Positions 1 to 7,786 of a stretch of 23,506 bases of DNA are shown in pieces. The DNA comes from Methanocorpusculum sp. (GTDB taxonomy: Archaea; Halobacteriota; Methanomicrobia; Methanomicrobiales; Methanocorpusculaceae): contig DALTWF010000025.1 in the NCBI GenBank assembly GCA_029987235.1, forward strand, positions 1 through 23,506, in the 5' to 3' direction. Position 1 is the stretch's first letter; the number at the start of each line of letters is the position of its first letter. Under the pieces are notes generated by a model that was given only the letters and a program-made list of their open reading frames with translations, was not told the DNA's origin and did no database searches. Position numbers and translations under genes: made by a program.

Positions 1-16
1 TTCTCAAGTAAAATTG

Positions 17-56
17 TGTCCAATGCTTTGAGGGGGTGATTGGACAGGCTTTTTTC
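17..56 (+). terminator. Hairpin plus T-run ahead of the surface cluster
   Basis: TGTCCAAT (17-24) pairs perfectly with ATTGGACA (39-46) over a 14-base loop, and a six-T run follows at 50-55. This looks like a terminator for a + strand gene lying left of the window, so the gene at 102 probably begins a new transcript. A role as a structured leader element cannot be excluded. Confidence 0.5.
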
Positions 57-101
57 TTATCCACTGATAATACGAAAGATATAATGTCATAACAGATTGA
101 T

Positions 102-2306
102 ATGTATATAATAATGGATATAATTATACCGGATGGGGCAGAGTCTTCGGATATGCAGATAGCATCTGCAGCGAAAAAGAGTTGGAAATTTACCACTGAG
201 CGTGGAATTTTTTTCATGCTGTCAATGGCTCTTTCAGTACTAGTGCTCTTGATTTTCTATTATCCGCCGGCATTCATGTATTTGCAGTATTATTTATCAA
301 ATATACAAACTCCTCCTCTCCTCCTAAGTCAGCAGAGCATTAATGCATTCATATTGCTCGTTATTTTCGTTGTTCTTTTTGATATTTTTGCGGTCCTTAT
401 TTTCTACAAGGGATTTTTTGAAAAACTGCAGATAAAGGCATCTCGTAATGTCAAAATATGTGCAGCACTTGCAGCACTTGCAACTGATTTGATATTTGTC
501 TGTTTTGCCTGCATGTCTCTGATTTATATTTCGTCTGCTGTTTCTATGGATTATCTGCCGTATCTTGGTATCGGCGCTTTATTTGGTGTGCTGGTCTTTT
601 ATGTTCTGTATCTATTTGCCCGGTATTTTATTGTACGTTTTCTGATTCCTGCAGTACAGAATGATGGACTGAAGGCAGTGATTATTTTCGGCATAACCAG
701 TGCAATATGGGTTTTTATTCCTCTGCTGTCATTATATTACAAGAACATTAACAATGTTACCCTTGTTTTTGTTCTGCTGCTCGGGGTTGTATATGTAATT
801 GGAACGGTGTATTTGTATTTCATTGCTCTTGCAGTATTTAAATCATCGTTTGCCGCATTTATTGTATGTCTTATCGGGTGGTTGTGTCTGTCATTTGCTG
901 AAACGGTTTGTACCGCATTAAATGACAGTATTGGTTGTGCGGCTTTGCTTTATTCTCTGGTAATGCTTTGTCTTATGGCAGCAGGCGGTTATCTTGTTAT
1001 ACGGCTTACGAAAAAATTCAATCTGCCGGTGCAGAAAATATCCAAATGGATTCTGATTCTGGCAGTGGTTTTGATTGTGATATCTGCAGTTCCTGTCGCC
1101 GTTTATTTTATCTCATCTGCCGGAGATATTGCGCATGTTACAACGGCAACAGAGTTTACTGCTGACGAGTCGCTTCCGCATCCGAATATTTACTGGATTC
1201 ATGGGGAAAGTATGTTAGATCCATATGTTGTGGAAAAATACTGGGGAAAGGATTCTGTCGATTTTGTGCAAAAACTTGAAGACAGAGGATTTGAATTTAA
1301 TCATAATGCATATATTTCCGGAAAGTACAGCGGTTATACTCAGGCTTCTCTTTCCGGTTTGTTTGTACCTTCGTTATATGATGAAGAAAACTCACATGGA
1401 GGTTCAGGCAGTTCCGGTTTTGTCATGAATAATGCGTTAAAATATAACCATGAATTAATTAATGCACTGGATACTGCAGGTTATCAGACGACCAGTGATA
1501 TGATGAAATCCAGTCTACGGTATATTCAGTCTCCTTCAAAAATACGTTACCTCTATGATGAAGATTCTATATACACGACACATCAGAGGGATGTATCTTT
1601 GTTGGATGAAATTCTCTATTATGATATGGAAATGGAAAAGGGATTTACTGCATACAGTGCCTACCCTCTCTATAAATTGCTTGCAGACCTGAAATTTGAT
1701 GAAAAAATCGAAGATGTTTATGAGGCAACCATCAGTCTAAACAAAATGGTGAAAAATTCTTCAATTGCAGGATATGTGTCTGATGAAACTAAAGCCGCAA
1801 TTCTTCCGGAAAACGACTGGCTTGCTCGTCATGGATACAGCAACATGATTGATATTTTATCCTATGCTCTGGATAATGGTGAATCACCCAGGATGATTTT
1901 TATTGATTGCAATTTATGTCATACCCCGTATTATGTGAGTGAGGACGGAAGTAAAATTAATGAAAATACTCTGGTGCAGAATTATTTCGGGCAGTATCAG
2001 TTTTCGGAAAAAGTTCTGCTGTATCTCGTTGATAGAATTCTGGAACAGGACCCGGATGCTGTAATTATTATTCAGGGTGATCATGGTCCGTATTTTGCTG
2101 ATGAGAAAGAAAATGCAGGGTTCTTCCCTGATGGTACGAATGCGGATGAATACAAATATCGTGTTTTGTCTGCTTTCCGCATTCCGGAACAGTATAGAAC
2201 AGATGAATATGCAAAACTATTTGATGACCCGCATAACATTGTGCGTTATCTCATAAATTCTTATGTGGGTCCGAGTTTTGATTATGTCCCGGCAAAAGAA
2301 ACATGA
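102..2306 (+). CDS. Membrane sulfatase/LTA-synthase-like phosphotransferase
   Basis: This is a 734-residue polytopic membrane protein with an extracytoplasmic alkaline-phosphatase-fold domain, the layout of LTA synthases, MdoB/OpgB phosphoglycerol transferases and phosphoethanolamine transferases. About nine hydrophobic segments fill residues 36-340. The catalytic domain opens with the metal-ligand region IHGES (Glu369), has a candidate nucleophile in GYTQAS (Thr413), and carries the metal-binding QGDHG (Asp660, His661) near the C-terminus. Family members move a phospho-alcohol from a lipid donor to a surface acceptor; the substrate here cannot be read from sequence. The stop overlaps the next start by 4 bases (ATGA), so the two are probably co-translated. 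The N-terminus is uncertain: the first 17 residues may be untranslated promoter sequence, with ATG 153 as the alternative start. Codons are AT-rich compared with genes after 8000. The class is well supported; the exact reaction is not. Confidence 0.85.
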   Translation: MYIIMDIIIPDGAESSDMQIASAAKKSWKFTTERGIFFMLSMALSVLVLLIFYYPPAFMYLQYYLSNIQTPPLLLSQQSINAFILLVIFVVLFDIFAVLIFYKGFFEKLQIKASRNVKICAALAALATDLIFVCFACMSLIYISSAVSMDYLPYLGIGALFGVLVFYVLYLFARYFIVRFLIPAVQNDGLKAVIIFGITSAIWVFIPLLSLYYKNINNVTLVFVLLLGVVYVIGTVYLYFIALAVFKSSFAAFIVCLIGWLCLSFAETVCTALNDSIGCAALLYSLVMLCLMAAGGYLVIRLTKKFNLPVQKISKWILILAVVLIVISAVPVAVYFISSAGDIAHVTTATEFTADESLPHPNIYWIHGESMLDPYVVEKYWGKDSVDFVQKLEDRGFEFNHNAYISGKYSGYTQASLSGLFVPSLYDEENSHGGSGSSGFVMNNALKYNHELINALDTAGYQTTSDMMKSSLRYIQSPSKIRYLYDEDSIYTTHQRDVSLLDEILYYDMEMEKGFTAYSAYPLYKLLADLKFDEKIEDVYEATISLNKMVKNSSIAGYVSDETKAAILPENDWLARHGYSNMIDILSYALDNGESPRMIFIDCNLCHTPYYVSEDGSKINENTLVQNYFGQYQFSEKVLLYLVDRILEQDPDAVIIIQGDHGPYFADEKENAGFFPDGTNADEYKYRVLSAFRIPEQYRTDEYAKLFDDPHNIVRYLINSYVGPSFDYVPAKET
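105..113 (+). promoter_or_regulatory. TATA-like element at the 5' edge of the first gene
   Basis: TATATAATA at 105-113 is the best TATA match in this stretch, yet it lies inside the first codons of the longest frame. If it is the promoter, transcription would start near 134 and the real start codon would be ATG 153. Weaker TATA-like strings at 64-74 and 79-87 could serve starts at 102 or 114. The promoter and the start codon are therefore unresolved together. Confidence 0.35.
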
Positions 2307-4201
2307 TTAACCCTATAGACTTACTTGCAGACGGGCTTCGTTATCTGATTGATCCTTGTTACTGGTTGACCGGAAACTGGTGGGCGGCTATTCTGCTGTT
2401 TACTTTACTTACCAAAATCATTCTTATGCCGATATCTCTGTGGTGTCAGATTAACAGCATAAAAATGGTTGCTTTAATGCCTCAGATAAACCGTATTAAG
2501 GCAAAGTATTTCGGAGATAAAGAGGCGATTGGTGAGGCACAGGTTGCATTATTTAAAAAAGAGCATTATCACGGGTTTTTAAGTATTGTTCCGTTAGTTA
2601 TTCAATTAGTTATATTGATTGGGTTAATCAATACAATTTATCAGATAACCGGTGAAAACCCATCACTTGAAATTGGTCTGATTCCTTTTGAAACCGGCGG
2701 AATTACTTTGCTGATGCCAATTGCCGCAGGACTTGCTGCGGTCTGTTTAAGTATTGCACAGAATCATATTCATCCTCTGCAAAAAGAGCAGACCCGAGTT
2801 GAACAACTGTTTACAAATGGTATTTCTATTGGGATTTCATTAGTGCTCGGTATTTTTGTACCGCTTGGTGTCGGTTTTTACTGGGCTTGCAGCAACATCT
2901 TTTCAATCCTGGTTCAGGTTGCATGCAATTTCATTATCAAGCCGAAAAAACATATTGATTATCAGGCTCTTGAAGATAGCCGAAAAGAACTTGCAGCAAT
3001 AGATTCGCTTGATTCGAAAAAATGGTATGTAAAAGATGAAAACCGCAAAAGAGAAAAGGCTGATTATAAAAAATTCTTCTCGGTTGCAAACAAGCATCTT
3101 GTATTTTATTCGGAAAACAGCGGGTATTATAAGTATTTTAAAAATGTTATCGAGTATCTGTTAGGTCATTCAAATATCATCATTCACTATGTTACAAATG
3201 ACCCTGATGATCAGATTTTTTCAATTGCCGAAGAACAGCCAAGAATCAAACCATATTACATTGGTCAGAAGAGAATTATTACTCTGTTTATGAAAATGGA
3301 TGCTGATATTGTAGTAATGACTACGCCTGATTTAGAGAAATATTATCTGAAACGCAGTTATGTCCGAAAAGATATCGAATACATTTTCATTGATCACGGA
3401 CCGATGAGTATTCACATGTGTTACCGTGAGGGAGCACTGGATTATTTTGATACAGTTCTTTGTGTGGGTCAGCATCAGATTGATGAAATACGTGCAACCG
3501 AACGTGTGTACGGATTAAAGGAAAAAAAGCTTGTTCCGTGCGGTTATGGTCAGATTGACAGTTTACTTGCCGCATATGAAAAACAGGACAAAGAAATGCA
3601 TGAAAAGAAAATCATTCTGGTTGCTCCTTCCTATCAGACAGACAATATTCTTGATTCATGTCTGGATGAGGTTGTGGACCAGCTTGGATGTGGTGAATAT
3701 ACACTTATCATTCGTCCGCATCCGCAATACATTAAGTTATTTCCGGGTAAAATCGAGGCTATGCTTAAGAAATATCAGAATAAACTATCAGAAACCTTTA
3801 AAATTGAAACAGATTTTTCCTCAAATGTAACAATATTTACGGCTGATTTGGTGATTACCGACTGGTCAGGTATCGCTTATGAATTCAGTTATACAACGAA
3901 AAAGCCGTCTTTATTTATTAATACAACTATGAAAGTAGTCAATCCGAATTATGAAAAAATAGGTCTTGTTCCTATTGATATTTCCCTCCGGGACAAAATC
4001 GGTGTGTCGGTGAATCCTGATAATTTATCATCTTTAAAGGAAACAGTGGAGTTGTTATTTAAAAAGCAGGATACTTACAGAACTGCAATTTATGAAATAA
4101 TGCAGAAATATCTGTTTAATATCGGAGATAGCGGAAAATCTGCAGGAAATTATATCCTGCAGTCGGAAATTGAAAAACAGGCACATAAGGTGAACAAATG
4201 A
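2303..4201 (+). CDS. YidC/Oxa1 domain fused to TagF-like CDP-glycerol-type transferase
   Basis: This 632-residue protein has two domains rarely expected in one chain. Residues about 20-215 match the bacterial YidC/Oxa1 insertase core: a first helix ending in LTKIILMP, the cytoplasmic hairpin with KMVALMPQINRIKAKY (54-69), a helix after FKKEHYHGFLSIVPLVIQ, and further helices to about 212. Lys38 sits where the groove arginine of bacterial YidC lies. After a charged linker (215-260), residues 262-620 look like the glycosyltransferase-B-type CDP-glycerol glycerophosphotransferase family (TagB/TagF): IDHGP (363-367), RPHP (471-474) and the donor-site motif ITDWSGIAYEF (518-528). TagF-type enzymes add polyol phosphates from CDP donors to teichoic acid. 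Four-base overlaps join it to both neighbours. Archaea normally use divergent DUF106/Ylp1 proteins rather than bacterial-type YidC, so acquisition from bacteria is likely. No frameshift or join is visible, so the fusion reads as real. Confidence 0.85.
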   Translation: MINPIDLLADGLRYLIDPCYWLTGNWWAAILLFTLLTKIILMPISLWCQINSIKMVALMPQINRIKAKYFGDKEAIGEAQVALFKKEHYHGFLSIVPLVIQLVILIGLINTIYQITGENPSLEIGLIPFETGGITLLMPIAAGLAAVCLSIAQNHIHPLQKEQTRVEQLFTNGISIGISLVLGIFVPLGVGFYWACSNIFSILVQVACNFIIKPKKHIDYQALEDSRKELAAIDSLDSKKWYVKDENRKREKADYKKFFSVANKHLVFYSENSGYYKYFKNVIEYLLGHSNIIIHYVTNDPDDQIFSIAEEQPRIKPYYIGQKRIITLFMKMDADIVVMTTPDLEKYYLKRSYVRKDIEYIFIDHGPMSIHMCYREGALDYFDTVLCVGQHQIDEIRATERVYGLKEKKLVPCGYGQIDSLLAAYEKQDKEMHEKKIILVAPSYQTDNILDSCLDEVVDQLGCGEYTLIIRPHPQYIKLFPGKIEAMLKKYQNKLSETFKIETDFSSNVTIFTADLVITDWSGIAYEFSYTTKKPSLFINTTMKVVNPNYEKIGLVPIDISLRDKIGVSVNPDNLSSLKETVELLFKKQDTYRTAIYEIMQKYLFNIGDSGKSAGNYILQSEIEKQAHKVNK

Positions 4202-5280
4202 AATTATTTACTATTGGTCCGGTTCAGATGTATCCGGAAATTCTGGATGAAAAAGGAGTACAGGTTCCGTATTTCCGAACAAATGAGTTTTCCCGGGTGG
4301 TATTTGAAACGGAAAAAATGCTTAAGGAACTTGTTGGTACTGCTGCTTCATCTAATATCATCTTTCTTACAGCATCAGGGACTGCTGCAATGGAAAGTAC
4401 GGTTATCAATCTTTTTACTGCTTCTGACAAAATACTGGTTGTAAACGGTGGAACTTTCGGTCAGAGATTCTGTGATATCTGTAAATGTCATAAAATTCCA
4501 TTTGAAGAAATAAAACTTGCATTTGGAGAAGTACTTATTGAAAAACATCTGCAAATGTATGACGGCAAAGGTTTTACCGGATTTCTGGTTAATCTTGATG
4601 AAACATCCACCGGACAGTTGTACAGTATTGACCTTATATCAGCTTTTTGTAAAAAGAACGGTTTGTGTCTTGTTGTTGATGCGATTTCAACATTTTTATG
4701 TGATCCGTATGAAATGGATAAGTATGGAATTGATGCAACTATTCTCAGTTCCCAAAAAGGATTGTGTCTTTCCCCCGGTATATCATTTGTAATATTAAAT
4801 GAAAAAACGGTAAATGAGCGTGTCAGATGTAATTCTCCTCAGACACTGTATTTTAATTTTAATGAATATCTGGTAAATATAACCCGCGGTCAGACCCCGT
4901 TTACTCCTGCTGTGAGTATCATTTATGAATTGCATGCTATGATGAAAAAAATATTATTGTTCGGGCTCGAAAACTGGCTTGCGGAAATAGGCGTAAGAGC
5001 TGAATATTTCAGACAGAATATTTTGAATGCAGGTTTGAATATACCTGATTATCCCTTGTCCAATGCAGTTACTCCTGTTATTTTTAATCAGCCTGTTGCA
5101 GAAGAGGTATTTCATTATCTGAAAGATAAAAAAGAAATAATGGTGAATCCGAGTGGTGGAGAAATCGGTAAAAAGATGTTTCGTGTGTCTCATGTCGGTT
5201 GTCTTACCTTAGATGATTATGATTATCTTATTGATTCAATTTCCGAGGCAGTATTGTCCTGTTCCGGAAAGAGGTGCTGA
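4198..5280 (+). CDS. Class V aminotransferase, AEP-transaminase-like
   Basis: This 360-residue PLP enzyme has fold type I class V aminotransferase features: TASGTAAME (58-66) for cofactor phosphate binding, VVDAIS with Asp161 that would contact the pyridine nitrogen, and SSQKGL with Lys187 as the Schiff-base lysine. The N-terminal FTIGPVQM and PYFRTNEFS resemble the transaminase half of bacterial PntC-AEPT proteins, which interconvert phosphonoacetaldehyde and 2-aminoethylphosphonate. The next gene encodes a matching cytidylyltransferase, which strengthens that reading. An alanine-glyoxylate or archaeal aspartate aminotransferase remains possible from motifs alone. It overlaps the preceding gene by 4 bases and appears to be the last gene of the first unit. 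Confidence 0.82.
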   Translation: MKLFTIGPVQMYPEILDEKGVQVPYFRTNEFSRVVFETEKMLKELVGTAASSNIIFLTASGTAAMESTVINLFTASDKILVVNGGTFGQRFCDICKCHKIPFEEIKLAFGEVLIEKHLQMYDGKGFTGFLVNLDETSTGQLYSIDLISAFCKKNGLCLVVDAISTFLCDPYEMDKYGIDATILSSQKGLCLSPGISFVILNEKTVNERVRCNSPQTLYFNFNEYLVNITRGQTPFTPAVSIIYELHAMMKKILLFGLENWLAEIGVRAEYFRQNILNAGLNIPDYPLSNAVTPVIFNQPVAEEVFHYLKDKKEIMVNPSGGEIGKKMFRVSHVGCLTLDDYDYLIDSISEAVLSCSGKRC

Positions 5281-5376
5281 AACAAGCGGTGAAGTTTCTC
5301 TTTACAACTGATTGATGATACAGGATAAATAATAAATTCTTTTCAAATCATATTTTTCTTTATCCAAGTGAGATAA

Positions 5377-5387
5377 GTAATATATTG
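5377..5387 (+). promoter_or_regulatory. TATA box for the cytidylyltransferase unit
   Basis: GTAATATATTG lies about 35 bases before the GTG start at 5418 in the 137-base gap after the aminotransferase. It implies a leader of roughly 10 bases and a transcript separate from the upstream trio. Confidence 0.5.
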
Positions 5388-5417
5388 TTTCAATGATAAA
5401 TTTTAAATGAGATTATC

Positions 5418-6131
5418 GTGAGAGCAATATTAATGGCAGCCGGAGTCGGGAGCCGGATTTCCAGTTCTGTGTATAAACCAAAAAGTACTCTGGATATTGG
5501 CAATATCTCTATTATCAGACATACGGTTGAAATGCTTCTTTCCCATAATGTTAAAGTTGCTGTAGTTGTGGGTTATCGCCGGGAAGAAATTCATGCAGAA
5601 CTGGCAGGTCTGGATGTTACTTATTTCTGGAATCCTTTTTACAGAGTAACTAATTCCATGGCTTCATTATGGTTTGCCCGGGATTTTATTTCTGATGAGG
5701 AGGATATAATTCTGGCAAATGCAGATGTATACTGGGGAAACACATTATATAATCTGATAACTTCTGATTCGCATTCAGCAGTAATGCTTACTGATGTTTC
5801 GCGCGCGAAAACCGGCGATTATCTTTTTAAACTTGACGGGGATAAAATAGTCAAGTTTGGTAAAAATCTGAGTATGGATGATAGGGACTGTGAGTATGTC
5901 GGCGTTGCAAAATTGTCCAAAGAATTTCTGCCGGAATTTACGAAACGGTTAAATTATCTCGTTGAGAATGATATGTATAATCTCTGGTGGGAAAATGTTC
6001 TTTATGAATATCTGGATGAAACGCCGGTCTATGTAAAGGATGTAAATGGAGAATTCTGGTCGGAAGTTGATTATATTGAAGATTATTACAGAATTCTCGA
6101 ATATATGAAAATGAAAAATGGATGTGAGTAA
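5418..6131 (+). CDS. PntC/LicC-type CTP:phospho-alcohol or phosphonate cytidylyltransferase
   Basis: This 237-residue nucleotidyltransferase would condense CTP with a small phosphorylated or phosphonylated alcohol or amine to give a CMP- or CDP-activated donor. Visible motifs are the nucleotide loop ILMAAGVGSRI (4-14) with the paired PK at 21-22, the NPFYRVTNSMASLW stretch (72-85) typical of the phosphocholine/AEP cytidylyltransferase group, the metal-binding NADVYW (Asp103), EYVGVAK (159-165) and a second acidic site around EVDY (Glu216, Asp218). The GTG start is used because the nearby ATG at 5407 is out of frame and hits a stop after four codons, and because the protein begins exactly at the family N-terminus. 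With the AEP-transaminase-like gene just upstream, CMP-AEP is the most attractive product. CDP-choline or CDP-ethanolamine chemistry is the alternative. Confidence 0.85.
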   Translation: MRAILMAAGVGSRISSSVYKPKSTLDIGNISIIRHTVEMLLSHNVKVAVVVGYRREEIHAELAGLDVTYFWNPFYRVTNSMASLWFARDFISDEEDIILANADVYWGNTLYNLITSDSHSAVMLTDVSRAKTGDYLFKLDGDKIVKFGKNLSMDDRDCEYVGVAKLSKEFLPEFTKRLNYLVENDMYNLWWENVLYEYLDETPVYVKDVNGEFWSEVDYIEDYYRILEYMKMKNGCE

Positions 6132-6133
6132 AA

Positions 6134-6409
6134 ATGAAAGTATGTAAAAAAACAGTAAGAATTCTCTGCGGTGCTGCAGTTCTTGGTTTAATTACTCTTA
6201 TCAGCCCTGCAGCAGCTTATGTGGACCCTTCGGTAATGACGTATGCAATCCAGGCAGTTGCAGGTGTTGTTATCGTAGTTGGTGTCACTGTTGGTGTTGT
6301 CTGGCGGAGATTCAAGAATAAAGCAAAGAAGGCTTTAAAAATTGATGAATCTGGCAAAAAAGAACTGGAAGAGGATGTTGTTGCCGATTTCGATGAGAAA
6401 AAGAACTAA
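6134..6409 (+). CDS. Small exported membrane protein of the cluster
   Basis: This is a 91-residue protein of unknown function. Residues 1-28 form a signal-peptide-like segment (KKTVR, hydrophobic core, SPAAA), with a likely processing point just before YVDP. A second hydrophobic helix spans about 39-60 and ends in VWRRF, followed by a charged, probably cytoplasmic tail rich in Lys, Glu and Asp. From memory, small proteins with a Y-[IV]-D-P start after the signal, one helix and a WRR border occur beside surface polysaccharide and LTA-synthase-like genes in bacteria; I could not verify this. It starts 2 bases after the cytidylyltransferase stop, so the two are clearly co-transcribed. It may be an accessory subunit of the transferases upstream. 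Confidence 0.75.
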   Translation: MKVCKKTVRILCGAAVLGLITLISPAAAYVDPSVMTYAIQAVAGVVIVVGVTVGVVWRRFKNKAKKALKIDESGKKELEEDVVADFDEKKN

Positions 6410-6493
6410 TATTTTTTCGGATTTATTTTTATGTGACACTTGATATTTCAGATTATGCAATCGCTCCCGTCTTTAAATGAGAATAATTATCTG

Positions 6494-6503
6494 CGTATAA
6501 TAC
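6494..6503 (+). promoter_or_regulatory. TATA box for the methyltransferase
   Basis: CGTATAATAC is centred about 26 bases before ATG 6524, fitting a leaderless archaeal transcript. It implies the methyltransferase can be expressed apart from the cytidylyltransferase unit. Confidence 0.5.
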
Positions 6504-6523
6504 ATATTAATCTAAGTTAGTAT

Positions 6524-7252
6524 ATGAGAATCAGCGGAGACAGAATACATCTTGATGCAGAAAAGATTTCAACATTTTTCTCAACAAGAGCAACTAAATA
6601 TGATTCCGGGAATCCTTATGTATCTGTTCTTTTTCAGGACAGGAATCCGGAACTTGCAGAAAAATGGAATGTAAAGGAAAAAGATCTCATTCTTCCATTG
6701 CTGAAACTCAATTTTAATTCAAGAATTCTTGATGTTGCATGCGGTATTGGAAGATGGGTTGACAATCTAAATAATACCTATGCTTATTATCTTGGTATTG
6801 ATTCAACAGATGAATTAATTGCTATTGCATCACTCAGATATCATAATAAAATGAATACCGATTTCATTACAATATCTGCAGAGGAGTTTCCGGAGTATTT
6901 TTCAGACCGTAATCTAAAGAAATTCAACAGAATTATTGTATCCGGTTTATTTCAATATTTAAATGATGAAAACCTTCATGAATTTCTTCAGTCCCTTTTA
7001 TTGATTACAGATGATGATTCTATCCTTTATTTTCTTACTGCAGTCTGTAATACCGGAAAAAGACTGACATTACAAAATATCTATTCAGAAGAGCTGAGTG
7101 ACATATATAATGCAATTTATCGAACGCCCGAAGAATATCTTGAACTTTTTGATAAATTCTTTGGGGAAAAATACAAGGTAAGGTGGAATGAAGATGTGTT
7201 TAAATCTGATGAGAAAATTCATACCAGAGATGAAACATCTCAGCACTGCTGA
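6524..7252 (+). CDS. Class I SAM-dependent methyltransferase
   Basis: This 242-residue protein has a Rossmann-type methyltransferase core. Motif I is LDVACGIGRW (69-78); an acidic residue follows the second strand in YYLGIDST. A helical N-terminal extension (1-55, including NPYVSVLFQDRNPELAEKW) precedes the core. The acceptor is unknown. Placement directly after cytidylyltransferase and surface-transferase genes, and the shared low GC, suggest that it methylates the surface substituent or its precursor, for example an amino group of an aminoalkylphosphonate. That is inference from position only. A small-molecule or lipid methyltransferase unrelated to the cluster is possible. Confidence 0.8.
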   Translation: MRISGDRIHLDAEKISTFFSTRATKYDSGNPYVSVLFQDRNPELAEKWNVKEKDLILPLLKLNFNSRILDVACGIGRWVDNLNNTYAYYLGIDSTDELIAIASLRYHNKMNTDFITISAEEFPEYFSDRNLKKFNRIIVSGLFQYLNDENLHEFLQSLLLITDDDSILYFLTAVCNTGKRLTLQNIYSEELSDIYNAIYRTPEEYLELFDKFFGEKYKVRWNEDVFKSDEKIHTRDETSQHC

Positions 7253-7310
7253 GTATTAGAAAGTGTAGGGTAATTTCGGGATACTACATTTCAGGAGTAT
7301 AACAAAAATG

Positions 7311-7320
7311 TTTATATATA
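7311..7320 (+). promoter_or_regulatory. Strong TATA box for the pilin gene
   Basis: TTTATATATA is a near-ideal archaeal TATA box, centred about 33 bases before ATG 7349, with an A-rich element just upstream (AACAAAAATG) that could act as a BRE. It predicts a leader of about 8 bases and strong expression, as expected for a structural surface protein. Confidence 0.7.
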
Positions 7321-7348
7321 ATTAGTGAGTATATTACACTGATAAATT

Positions 7349-7765
7349 ATGAAACTTGTTTCAAAGAAAGACAGCGCAGTATCTCCGGTTATCGGAACGA
7401 TTCTGCTTGTTGCAATCACTGTCATCCTTGTGGCAATTATTGCAGCAGTTGTAATGCCTATGGTAAGCGGCACCACTGGTGCAGCAACAGTTGGAGTTCA
7501 GGTAGTTCCATCTGCAACTGCACAACAGGTTGATGTGACATTCACTGGCGGTGACTACGCAAAGATTACTGCTCTTAAACTTGGAGATCAGTCTGCTGCA
7601 TCATTCAATGATATTTCTGGATCCACCGCACCTGTACTTGGTAAAAAATACACGTCATCTGGTGCTACTTACTCTGGTGTAAAGGATGTAATTCTTATCG
7701 CAACCATCAACGGCAACGATCAGATTATCTGGCAGGGTAAACTTACCTTCCCGGCTTCAACATAA
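7349..7765 (+). CDS. Type IV pilin with archaeal N-terminal domain
   Basis: This 138-residue protein is a class III signal-peptide protein of the archaeal pilin family (Pilin_N, formerly DUF1628). The short charged leader MKLVSKKDSA is followed by the conserved VSPVIGTILLVAITVILVA helix; the prepilin peptidase would cut just before VSPVIG (after residue 10). The hydrophobic helix to about residue 37 would form the pilus core, and the remaining roughly 100 residues are a Ser/Thr/Gly-rich beta-type head rich in possible glycosylation sites. It has its own strong TATA box and a hairpin terminator, so it is a single-gene unit. Archaellin is less likely because the archaellin N-terminal pattern is absent and no fla genes are nearby. 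The pilus could be a target of the neighbouring surface-modification genes, but nothing in the sequence shows that. Confidence 0.88.
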   Translation: MKLVSKKDSAVSPVIGTILLVAITVILVAIIAAVVMPMVSGTTGAATVGVQVVPSATAQQVDVTFTGGDYAKITALKLGDQSAASFNDISGSTAPVLGKKYTSSGATYSGVKDVILIATINGNDQIIWQGKLTFPAST

Positions 7766-7786
7766 TTTAACCACCTAAAAAGATTC

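Noticed and set aside
5407..5421. ATG 5407 as start of the cytidylyltransferase
   Set aside because: That ATG is in another frame and meets a stop after four codons; GTG 5418 begins the conserved N-terminus.
7349..7765. Archaellin gene
   Set aside because: The N-terminal VSPVIGTILL pattern is that of the pilin family, and no archaellum genes are adjacent.
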